Origin: Physcia stellaris
Taxonomy: Eukaryota > Ascomycota > Lecanoromycetes > Caliciales > Physciaceae
NCBI GenBank assembly: GCA_018902385.1
Contig: JABSSW010000037.1
Span: forward strand, 186,001-250,000
Direction of reading: 5' to 3'
Length of the DNA stretch: 64,000 bases
Each line of letters opens with the position of its first letter. The stretch's first letter is position 1. The position numbers were made by a program, and so were the translations under genes. This document shows positions 55,474-64,000 of the stretch, in pieces. Below the pieces are notes generated by a model. That model was not told where the DNA came from, did not search any database, and saw only the letters and a list, made by a program, of their open reading frames with translations.

Positions 55474-56011
55474 ATGTCAGAAACTCATCACGAGCCTGAG
55501 CCGAAGAATTTCGCTCCCAAAGATCCCCCAAAGCTAGATCCTCCACGAGACGACCCGATCGGTCTGGAGGAGCTTGCAAAATGTGACGGTATGGCACACG
55601 CTCTGAAAGCCACCTGCAGGTTTTCCTTTGCAGGTGACACGATCTGATCGAGAATCTCTTAGGCACGAATTCGGATAAGCCTACCTATGTCGCCATCAAA
55701 GGTACCGTCTTTAATGTGTCCGGGAAAGACGCATACGCCCCCAAAGGGGCGTATCATGGTATGTCATACATCCTCGAGTTTGGACTCGGCCCTGAGCTGG
55801 GGATGCATAGATGAGTAGTAACCTTCTCTTTCTGATCTCAGTTTTCGCTGGCAAGGACGCATCTCGAGCCTTGGCGCAGTCTTCCCTCAAGCCCGAAGAT
55901 TGTAGGCCCGAGTATGACGATCTGAGCGACAAGGAGAAGACCGTGCTCGATGAGTGGTTCACGTTCTTTAGCAAGCGTTACAACATCATTGGCAAGGTGG
56001 TGCAGAATTGA
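55474..56011 (+). CDS. DAP1: Dap1/MAPR cytochrome b5-like haem-binding protein, 126 aa
   Basis: Exons are 55474-55588, 55663-55758 and 55842-56011. The N-terminus is Pro/Asp-rich without a membrane segment, followed by DPIGLEELAKCDGTNSDKPT, YVAIKGTVFNVSGKDAYAPK, GAYHVFAGKDASRALAQSSL and LDEWFTFFSKRYNIIGKV. This is the MAPR (membrane-associated progesterone receptor) fold, where a Tyr near DAYAPKGAY ligates haem. Yeast Dap1 supports cytochrome P450 Erg11 in sterol synthesis. All three exons are in phase. Confidence 0.9.
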
Positions 56012-56918
56012 TCGAGTCCTTGCCGAGCGGATCGCGTCATGGCATACCGTGCCTAGATGCATATCTTCACGCATCCCCCACGAGGTGATCTGATTTGTCA
56101 TAGCTGAAGCAGCGGAGCGTGTAGATCATTGTTTGTTTGTTAGACAGGTTGTTTTTATGTACGTTACGGCATGCTTGCGGGGTCAAAGGATAGGGAATGA
56201 CGGATGTGATCCGTCGGAAAGCTGTACCGACAATGGGCATTGGAGTTTTCAGAAGTCCCTTCTTACTCCATCAATTTGCTAGGAGCTGCCAGAAGCTCAG
56301 TCTCCCATTACATGGCCAAGCCATGTCCCTACCGTTCTAAATCCGGGTTTGTTTTGCGGCTAAGTACCGCTATGCGGATTGATCTGCACGGTAGTTTCCC
56401 GTCTGCACAGTGTTGAACTTGCAGTACTAGTCGATAATCCTAAACTTACGATGACGCGTAGGTTTCGTGCTCAACCAAGCGGAAATATGGTGGCGAGGCC
56501 TTTTACGAAGCGTGATCAGGGCTTGCAAATCGCACGAATAAGCTCGCGGCTGAAGCTGGCAAGGTCTCGAACTTCGACAGACGTAGTGACGTGATCTGGT
56601 GTCTTCGAGTCCAAAACGCTATGATATTCTGAAGTAAACATGCGTGGAGCCGTTCACGAATATTGACCTATACTAGAACAAGCAGGGCCAGTCTTACGTC
56701 CGCCTTGAGGTGGAAGCAGGCCAATCGTTGGCTTGAAATGCATCAAAGATCAGATTATTGCCACCGTCGTCAAAAAGCCCCCCATTAGATTGCATCGATG
56801 AACATTCCGAGCCCGCCACCCTCGCAAACTCATCATTCCTTTGTGTTGTGTAGACGAGCCGATCCTATGAGGTCGAGGGTGTTTGACCGCTACCACGCTC
56901 CGCCTGATCGTGGGAGGC
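56012..56918. other. Intergenic region
   Basis: No supported gene was seen. Confidence 0.5.
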
Positions 56919-57146
56919 CTATAGCGGTTTGTAGGCGCGGAATTGCTGCTGCCCTCGCGGTTGTTGGTATCTGTGACGTTGGCGAACGCAATCTTCGCAG
57001 TCCTCCCGTTCTTCGGACCAAGCTCGCTTCAACATCCTAACACCGAAACATGCGTGCAAGGGGTCGTTGCGGGCGAAGTGGCAGTATGAACATCGGCGGT
57101 GAACCTGATGCTGGCAGCGATAGGTGATGAGCTCAAAGTAGCACAT
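56919..57146 (-). CDS. Small Cys-rich protein candidate, 75 aa
   Basis: The minus strand runs from ATG at 57146 to TAG at 56919. It starts MCYFELITYRCQHQVHRRCS, then YCHFARNDPLHACFGVRMLK, then EDCEDC. Cysteines at positions 2, 11, 19, 22, 33, 50 and 53, with His13, His16 and His23, look like zinc ligands. Small fungal proteins with this kind of C..H...C..C and YC.FAR spacing exist in my recollection but have no known role. There is no signal peptide. The frame extends upstream without ATG, so it could be the last exon of a longer gene. Confidence 0.5.
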   Translation of the reverse strand: MCYFELITYRCQHQVHRRCSYCHFARNDPLHACFGVRMLKRAWSEEREDCEDCVRQRHRYQQPRGQQQFRAYKPL

Positions 57147-57291
57147 GATGCCTGATGCTGTAAAGTCGGTCAGCGTGAGTGCCCAAACCTCCGCGTAACG
57201 TTGGACACCGTACCAGCTTTTGGTGAGTGGCACAATCGATCCAGTATATATTTGGGCTCAGCCCGTGGATTGTGGGTTGATTGTCTGATGT

Positions 57292-57438
57292 TCAAACGTC
57301 GAGGAAGACCTCACCGAATGACTGTTCGAATTTCTTCTTTGATATCCACATCAGGGAGTCAAGGCCCAATTTAAAGTCATCTGCTTCGCCTTCCTCGAAG
57401 CCCTGAAGGAGGGCTTGAAAGGTCATTTGCCAGGGCAT
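57292..57438 (-). CDS. Possible short gene or last exon, 48 aa
   Basis: The minus-strand ATG at 57438 opens MPWQMTFQALLQGFEEGEAD, then DFKLGLDSLMWISKKKFEQ, and ends at TGA (57292-57294). The composition is protein-like. A neighbouring frame upstream (about 57450-57560) reads FEQATDLHLFAFAKLHLSKF, so a remnant of a larger, perhaps BTB-like, gene is possible. No family was identified. Confidence 0.25.
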   Translation of the reverse strand: MPWQMTFQALLQGFEEGEADDFKLGLDSLMWISKKKFEQSFGEVFLDV

Positions 57439-57945
57439 GATCAACTATAGCGTGGGGTTGCATTCTGCAATTTGCCCATTCAAACTTTGATAGATGTAGC
57501 TTGGCGAAGGCGAAGAGGTGTAAGTCTGTAGCTTGCTCGAAGCGGCGCAGCGGCTGTGGTCGACTCAATGGCATCAAGATCGTACGGCCTACCAATGCAA
57601 GAGCACGTGCCAGGGATGATTGAAGATCTAGGTAAAGAAGCGGAGTACAGACCAAACAAAGGAAAATTACATGTAACATGTGGTTGAGATAAAAGAGATC
57701 AATTGATAGTGAACAGTCGCATGAGCACAAGCCCTTGAATGCAACATGCCGCATTGCGAGTCGAATAGATCATAGTATTACTTCTCAACTTTGCTGAGCA
57801 CTCGAGCCTCGAAATATGCTACAGCCAGCATTTGTCGAAGTATGTAGAAATAACCAAGCGTCCCCCAACCCTATAGCCAGAGTTGCAAGTCATTCACATC
57901 GTATACTTAATAGCAGAATGAGGGTGTCATCGGAGATGCTCTTGA
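57439..57945. other. Intergenic region downstream of NOP4
   Basis: It holds the NOP4 3' UTR and the possible remnant described for 57292-57438. Nothing else was seen. Confidence 0.45.
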
Positions 57946-60183
57946 TCACTGCTCAACACCCGCCGTTCTTTTGGACTGCCGCATCTTTCTTTTTCTTGCA
58001 ATGATTTGCTGGCGTTTTGTCAATTTGTCGGCAGCACCAGTTTTTCCTGTTGGTCCTCCTTTTGGCTTGAAGGTCGGAAGAAGCTTGGACGCTGAATTTG
58101 ATACATCCCCCTTTATTTGATGCATAGCTTTTCTAGCTGCGTCTTTGTGACCAGCATTTGCATGAAGTTTGTGGCTTGCGCTGCCTCCAATTCTAGATCG
58201 ATCCCGAGCGTTAGCTTCCCGTTCTCGTCTCCTACCAACAACCTGCGCATTTTCGATTGCAAACTCTACTACCAGTCGTTTTTTCTTGTTTTTAGAGCTG
58301 TGGTCAGTACCTTGGGTTGCACCAGTGGAAGGGCGAGCTTCAACCAAGTGTCCGTTCAGCCACCGAAGACCCATCAACGCGCATCGGTGAGAGGTATATT
58401 CGATGAAGCCATAACCTCTGCTTCGGCCAGCACCGCTGTCCTCTTGGACCTTACTACCCTCAAGACCCTCGAAAACGATCTTGGCTTGCCTTACAATCCC
58501 TTTCCCCTTGGCTTTTCGCTCTCGGTCGGCATTCTTCATTTTTTCGCCACCCCGAGCGACCTCTTCCTTAGAGAGAGGCTGCCGAATGCCAGCTTTGACA
58601 TCGCTTGCAAATCCAACGACCGCTTTTCTTGCCAGTTCTTTCAGCTCTTTCGAAGTCATATCCCGCGGTATGTTACGCACAGATAGCCTGGTGAGACTTA
58701 GGTGAAGCGCAGGGTTGCTCTTTATCAGAGTCTGCCTTTGCTTCGCACTGTCTTCGCGCATCTTTAGCTCAGAAGGAGGGAGCTGATCGTAAAGGGGGCT
58801 AATAGCCGAAATGGTGCCTTCGGACAGAAGGTACAAGCGGCGCTTGTCTTTATCCTGTGCGTCACGCATGGAGGTGGCAGCCAAAGTGAGCCGTTTTGCT
58901 TCCGCTCGATCTACTGCTCGTGTAATTTGGAGTACTCTATCGTGGATGGTGTACAGCTTCGAGTGGTCTATACTCGTATTCTCAAGGATTGAACGCTTAG
59001 ACACCGAAGATGACATAGATGGACCGGCGGTTACTTGGCTGGGCCATGGTTCGATTCTGGGGGCTTGTCGTAGGCAATTGTCTGCATCCTCAGGATTGTA
59101 GAAGCACACGAACGCGGTACCACGAGATCTTTCTGTCACGGGATCCATGACCACTCGTCCATAACGAACAGCGCCGAATGATGCAAAGTGTTCAGTGATT
59201 ATCTCATCCGTAGCGTCGAAAGGGATATTGCGGATGAACAATGTTGATGAGTTGTCCGAAGAGCCAGTTTCCTCATCCTTTTCATCTACCTCGTTATCGC
59301 TTGACAGGTCAGACTCCTCAGCGCAGGATTCATGGGTCGGTTCTTCATGGTTGGTGGCCACATCGTGAAGATCGGTAGCTTCACTATCTTCGGATTTCAT
59401 ACTACAATCTTCTCTAATGGGTTTCGCCATGCCAATATCTGTGATGACAGCGTCGTCCTTCCTTTGTAAGGTCTGCCAAATGGCCTTGTCTACCGCAAAA
59501 TCGACTGCCAATTGGCGGCCATCTACCTCTTTCCCATTCATCTCCCTCAAAGCCTTCTCTGCGTTCTTCTGCCCGCGAAGTGTAACAAAGCCATATCCGG
59601 CTGAGAGTCCAGAGGCCTTTTTGGGCATAGTAGCAAATTTTACTTTACCAAAACTCCTGAACAAAGTAGCTAATTGCTCAGACTCCTTAATTGACCAAGG
59701 CAAGTTCCTCACAATGAGCTTTGGTGGCTGTTGGTCCTCGGATTGACGCAGCTCATGTCGATTCTTAGATCGAGCAAGCTTCATATTTGCTTCTCCAGCA
59801 GGCTCATGACCGTCTTGCGATGCTCTATGTCGTAGCTCTGCGAGGTCAACTCTAATTCTTTTCCCACGATACGTCGATCCATTCAGAGTTTTCTTAGCGT
59901 TCTCAGCATCGTCGGTATCTGCGAATGTGACAAAGCCATATCCCTTAGATTGTTTGGTGTCCGGATCAGTCACTACTATGGCATGTTTTAAAGGATAGAA
60001 TTGCGAAAAATGCTCTGTCAGATTCTCTGTTGTCGCATCTGCCGGTAGAGAGTGTACGAAAACCGACTTCGACTTTGAGGTGGTGGAATTTTGTCCCTTC
60101 TCTCGGCTGCCAACATCTTCGTTGGACGCTGTTACAGCGTCCTCGCCATCGAGGGAGAGACGTTGTCGTTTACGTCTAGACAT
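57946..60183 (-). CDS. NOP4: Nop4 (RBM28), nucleolar ribosome-biogenesis protein, 745 aa
   Basis: This is a single exon from ATG at 60183. Four RRM domains can be seen: SVFVHSLPADATTENLTEHF with KGYGFVTF (about residues 40-115); KLIVRNLPWSIKESEQLATL with GYGFVTLRG (about 153-235); TLFIRNIPFDATDEIITEHF with GTAFVCFY (about 313-420, with an insert); and LSVRNIPRDMTSKELKEL with GYGFIEYTSHRCALMGLRWL (about 500-620). Acidic linkers and a Lys/Arg-rich C-terminus fit nucleolar targeting. Yeast Nop4 and human RBM28 bind pre-rRNA during early 60S assembly. It lies head-to-tail with the bZIP gene. Confidence 0.95.
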   Translation of the reverse strand: MSRRKRQRLSLDGEDAVTASNEDVGSREKGQNSTTSKSKSVFVHSLPADATTENLTEHFSQFYPLKHAIVVTDPDTKQSKGYGFVTFADTDDAENAKKTLNGSTYRGKRIRVDLAELRHRASQDGHEPAGEANMKLARSKNRHELRQSEDQQPPKLIVRNLPWSIKESEQLATLFRSFGKVKFATMPKKASGLSAGYGFVTLRGQKNAEKALREMNGKEVDGRQLAVDFAVDKAIWQTLQRKDDAVITDIGMAKPIREDCSMKSEDSEATDLHDVATNHEEPTHESCAEESDLSSDNEVDEKDEETGSSDNSSTLFIRNIPFDATDEIITEHFASFGAVRYGRVVMDPVTERSRGTAFVCFYNPEDADNCLRQAPRIEPWPSQVTAGPSMSSSVSKRSILENTSIDHSKLYTIHDRVLQITRAVDRAEAKRLTLAATSMRDAQDKDKRRLYLLSEGTISAISPLYDQLPPSELKMREDSAKQRQTLIKSNPALHLSLTRLSVRNIPRDMTSKELKELARKAVVGFASDVKAGIRQPLSKEEVARGGEKMKNADRERKAKGKGIVRQAKIVFEGLEGSKVQEDSGAGRSRGYGFIEYTSHRCALMGLRWLNGHLVEARPSTGATQGTDHSSKNKKKRLVVEFAIENAQVVGRRREREANARDRSRIGGSASHKLHANAGHKDAARKAMHQIKGDVSNSASKLLPTFKPKGGPTGKTGAADKLTKRQQIIARKRKMRQSKRTAGVEQ

Positions 60184-60774
60184 GTCGATGATGGTTGGGA
60201 TGGACGAGTTCTAAAAGCTTCTCGAGTCGTAGCTTCAGATTTCTCCCTTCCAAATATTCATGGGAATTACAGTACCTGAATCCTGTACTCGTATTGAAAG
60301 AAAAAACGGAGTACTTCCGCTTTCTTGGCTCGGCTATGTACATGTAGAAAATCTGAAGTTTGCCTCGGGACGTGCTTCCGTTAGCGTCACAGGGCTTGAG
60401 TTACCTCCCAGCGCCCCTGGCGAATACATTACCTTAATCTCATCCTTATAACTGTTTTGTCGCTCTCCACCAATCTCACGCCGAACTGTTGTGATAGGTA
60501 TAATAACAAAGGTTCTGTCAGGTGAGACGGAATTCGCTGCACCTTGACAGGCCTATGCACAATTACAAGAGTTTTCCGTGTCCAGAGAAGACATTGCAGC
60601 CAATGGATATCAAATTCTGTTCATGGTATAGATACACGAGAATAGTAGAAGTACGGAGCACATCAGAGCTAAACCAGACCCACACCCGCTTTCCGGCCAT
60701 TTGAGATGTCATATGGTCCATGCCCGCAGCTTTGGAAGTTTAATAATGATTATTGAAGAAAGTGATCACGCGAA
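60184..60774. other. Intergenic region between the bZIP gene and NOP4
   Basis: It should hold the NOP4 promoter and the bZIP 3' UTR. No gene was seen. Confidence 0.5.
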
Positions 60775-61820
60775 CTATCTTATACTCAACAGCGGCGAAT
60801 CCGGAATAGAGGACGGAGTTCCTGGAAATGTTATCGATGGCGATCCGCTTCTCTCAAAAGAGTGTGAATGTGATAATGATGGTGTCTGTCAGAATATTGG
60901 TCAGCAGAGGCACCAAAACCGATCAATATAGACTTTCGGGAAACGGAATGCGAAGCTGAAGGTGAACACATAGAAGGCAAAATCTTTTCAACCTTTATGT
61001 GAGGACGGTGCGGGAGACTCACATGAGGATTTGAGTCCTGATAAGTATCCCCAATTTCCATACTGCTCAACGATGAATAGCCCATGCTGTAATGCCCAAG
61101 CATTCCCTCGTCCTCAAACGGGTTTTCACTTTTCATTGGGCCAAGCTGATAAGGTGACATGCTCGGTAGCGTTGACGGTATAGGTGGTAAGTAGACCGAC
61201 TGGCCTGTATAATCTGAAGCTGGAGCCGGCAAGGTATGAAAAGAGCCATGCTGCGAATAAGGAGCATGAACGGTGGGGTTGGCCAGCGAGTATGAAAATG
61301 GAAATTGCGGTGGGGGTGACGCCGAGAGCTCTCTGGAGTACTGGCAGTGGAACATGCCGGGCTGATCATCTTCGACCTTTACATGTTTGAGATAGGCTGG
61401 CTCAGGCGATGGTCGTCGCCCACGTGCTGTAGGTCCATTTCTTGACTTTTGGCGCTTGACACCTTCTGTCTTGTTTTGGCGGTGGTTTGGAAGAGGCAGC
61501 TCTGCATGTGCCTGCTCAGGGGATGCAGACGATGACCCAGCTCTCCGCTCAAGGTCTTCCAAACGTCTCTTTATTTTCCTTCCTTCTCGATTGTCAGTTG
61601 CTATTCGCCAGTATGCACGCTCCAGAGTTGAATACTTACGATAGTTCCGTTGGGCGATCCGGTTTTGTATACGCCGTCGCTCCGCTAGGTCCGAGATCTT
61701 TGTCCAGTCTTCGTTTGGGTTGGCACTTGCACTAAAGGCACTGCTGGTGCTATGCGACGATCCATATCTAGGAGAAGGTTGCCCAGCGTAGGGGAAGCTC
61801 AAAGGGTCACGGTGGTCCAT
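60775..61820 (-). CDS. bZIP transcription factor, 283 aa
   Basis: Minus-strand exons are 61820-61640, 61582-61023 and 60885-60775. The basic region sits at about residues 46-72: AERRRIQNRIAQRNYRRKIK, followed by RRLEDLER; the first intron splits it after RNY. The leucine zipper is short, as in this fungal AP-1-like group. The middle is Pro/Ser/Tyr-rich and probably disordered. I prefer a second 137-nt intron (donor GTGAGT, acceptor CTGACAG), because the resulting tail SHSHSFERSGSPSITFPGTP followed by SSIPDSPLLSIR is more protein-like than the read-through alternative. The target is unknown. Confidence 0.85.
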
Positions 61821-64000
61821 GAGTGAACAAGAGAGAAGCTATACCTTGAGAGTATTCAGGCGGCACTTGGAGGAAGCCGTTGCACAAAGAAAGGTGTAGA
61901 TCGGAGGGGGAAGAAGAGGAACATGCCGCGGCGGAGGAAGCATATTAATATTCAAGAGCTCCATACCGCCCTGGAGCAAAGAGTCATTGGACTGCTCGTA
62001 TATTGCGCAGCACGCCTTCTTCAGATTGCGGGACCCTGTCGACACATGGGTTTAGCGAGCAGCATGCATTGCACGCATTCCGCAAGGTGTTTTTGCTCCG
62101 TTGCTGTTTCGTGTGTGGGGTCCAGGGCTGGAATAGCGTTCCTGACCGAAGGATTCATTCCGGCGTAGAAGTTTAGAAGCTTTGCGCGTCCAAAATTGGG
62201 TGGTCTGCTTCGTGCATGTAGCATTTCGTGGTTGCTGGAACTGCAGCTGGGCTTGAGGGTAACCAATCAGGCATGCTGGGCGTCTTGGAAGGCTTACTCA
62301 AGACCGCCAATCATGGCCAAACCTCGGAGGTAGTAGTGCAGTCTAGAAAAAGAAACCTAAATGCCCCAAAATGGTAATGCACAATAATAGCAGACGGGCT
62401 CTTGGTGGCTTGCCGCACCTGATCGCCTCTTACCAACCAGATCTCCGAACGGAGCTCTTCTCTTGGCAATGGGGGAGAGGGTACCAGAATAGAGCAAGGA
62501 CTGCAGACCTATGTATCTTACCCATGAATCATCCTGGACCGAAGAAAATAGATGCTAATAGCTCCCGATGCGCTTCAATTACCGGCTTTAGCGGACAAGG
62601 ATGGGTGAGAACGCCATGCCATGTGGCTTTCGAAACCCGTCCACAGGAATATCGCAAGGTTTCATCCAGGCAGTGCATCGTCAATATGGCTCGCATGGGA
62701 ATGGCGGTCAAGGACTTCCAAGTCCTCCACACAAGAGATATGAATGCCAACGTCGGTGGTCAAGCGCAACACGGACATGCAATTCAAGCGGTGGCATGGC
62801 TGTTGCCTACACCGTCCTACACTTATCCGAACTGATTGCTCATGTGGTTACTCAGCATGTTGCGTATCTCGGCAATGATCGTATTAAATGCGCTCGAGCT
62901 TCCGGGTCGGTGTACATTGACATGCACGCTCTTCGTGGTGGCCTTCTTGCACGCACTCACGTCAAGAGGGCGGTCAAGGCAGGACAAGAGCAGGCTTCTC
63001 GCACATGATCACTCGTCCAGAAGATGCGGCTGAAAGACACGTTTTTGTGCTTTGGCAGTGGGGGGGTGCACATGGCTCGAAGCACGCGCTCGAGTCAGCG
63101 AGATTACCCCACCCGAACGGACATGTCGCGGACTCGCTTTGGCATCTTGCATCGCTGACAAATTTCACCGCTTTTTGTTTTTGGAGATGACGCATGGTGT
63201 GAGCCAACCGGTGACTGGCATTTCCCCCTCCTGGTAAGGCTGCTTCTGGCCTTCTAGCTGGCCCGTTTGAGCTAGTAGTAGAAGTTTCATGCTCGCACTC
63301 GCACCATCTGATATCAGCATCTGCCATCTGGCGGTGGGAAGCAGCTAATCTAAGGGCCGTTCCTCGCTTGCTGCTGACACAATCACTCTAATCTTGACCC
63401 TTGCTTAGCGTTGGGATGAAGAATGCTCGTCTGTTGCACCAATCGCATCGCAGCACCAGCTTAGGTTCGTCAAGCTGCTGCAGCCTTATAAGGATCGGCT
63501 AGGCTTGGTTGAGGTACCTGTCCGAAATCCGCGTTTCCCGCCGAGCTGAACGTCTTTCGGCCGCGATCTCCTGAGCGATTGATCGTTGTCGTGACTCGTT
63601 AGAATCACAGCACGATCTCGCCAAGCTACTGGAGATGCCAAGTCCTCACTACACCGCAGAGCCTGCCAATGTCTGACGACCGTCTGAACGGTGTGCATAC
63701 GCGGCTATTCGTACAGATCTATCCCCGACGTCGAAATTCTTGGCTTAATATCGCTCCTCCTACTGAATAGGGTATGATGCAGCGCTCTGGGCGGGCTAGT
63801 CATCTGACGGTCAGGACAGATGGAGGCTCAAAATACTGAGCGATTTTACGGTTCTGATGTGAGAAGTTGAATGCCATGCGAGTGTTAGAGGCTATGTGTT
63901 CCATCCCGATCCAGCAAAGTCCGTGATCAATCCCTCTTACTAACGGTACTCGCTTCCTTCAAACCAAGCGGATACGGCGAGCTCTGCCAATAGTGGAGCC
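61821..64000. other. Right-end region without a supported gene, 2.2 kb
   Basis: Scattered open frames on both strands show no family pattern. The left part is the bZIP promoter and leader; the rest may be the promoter region of a gene beyond the window. Confidence 0.45.

Noticed and set aside
62371-62835. 154-codon + strand frame near the right end
   Set aside because: Several overlapping frames of similar length exist in all phases; no motif was recognised.
1-64000. CRISPR array, rRNA, retroelement or virus-like element
   Set aside because: No spaced repeats, no rRNA signatures, no reverse transcriptase, capsid or LTR pattern were seen on either strand.

Overview
This window is nuclear DNA from a filamentous ascomycete (Pezizomycotina). 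The class cannot be fixed from sequence alone. The evidence is dense genes on both strands, short introns (mostly 45-80 nt, GT...AG with CTAAC/CTGAC-like branch sites), short intergenic spacers, and fungal-only families such as Tma17, verprolin, Sgm1 and Mtr-type amino-acid permeases. I reconstructed about 28 protein genes by joining exons where a family frame stayed continuous and intron phases matched, giving roughly 80 introns. No tRNA, rRNA, CRISPR or virus-like element was found.

Layout. 0-16 kb: 3' end of prefoldin subunit 5, a fungal conserved protein, a mitochondrial FAM210/DUF1279 protein, ORC1 (replication origin ATPase), PRP46 (spliceosomal WD40), NAS6/gankyrin (proteasome assembly), the golgin SGM1/TMF1, and a charged coiled-coil protein. 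16-27 kb: prefoldin subunit 1, a nitrilase/Nit2-type amidase, a long alpha/beta hydrolase, a small palindrome-rich inverted-repeat element with TA duplication, a membrane-anchored monothiol glutaredoxin, and ribosomal protein L9. 27-36 kb: an MFS transporter, a decayed gene fragment, an Mtr-like amino-acid permease, glycine-cleavage T protein, Tma17, and an unrecognised pseudogene. 38-47.7 kb: verprolin, a mitochondrial membrane protein, a CHORD-CS co-chaperone, an ABHD12-like hydrolase, a multi-pass membrane protein, and a DUF1989 protein. 48-64 kb: adenylosuccinate synthetase with 16 introns, an O-methyltransferase pseudogene, a secreted agmatinase-like ureohydrolase, Dap1 (haem-binding), a small Cys-rich protein candidate, Nop4 (ribosome biogenesis), and a bZIP factor.

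The genes are mostly housekeeping and do not form a pathway cluster. Thematic overlaps exist but look like chance: two prefoldin subunits, two proteasome-assembly factors (NAS6, Tma17), and ribosome or RNA processing (L9, Nop4, PRP46). No gene set here looks like a new biological system. The most unusual observations are the multi-hairpin element at 23.4 kb, the extreme micro-exon structure of several genes, two GC-AG introns, and several decayed genes hidden between live ones.
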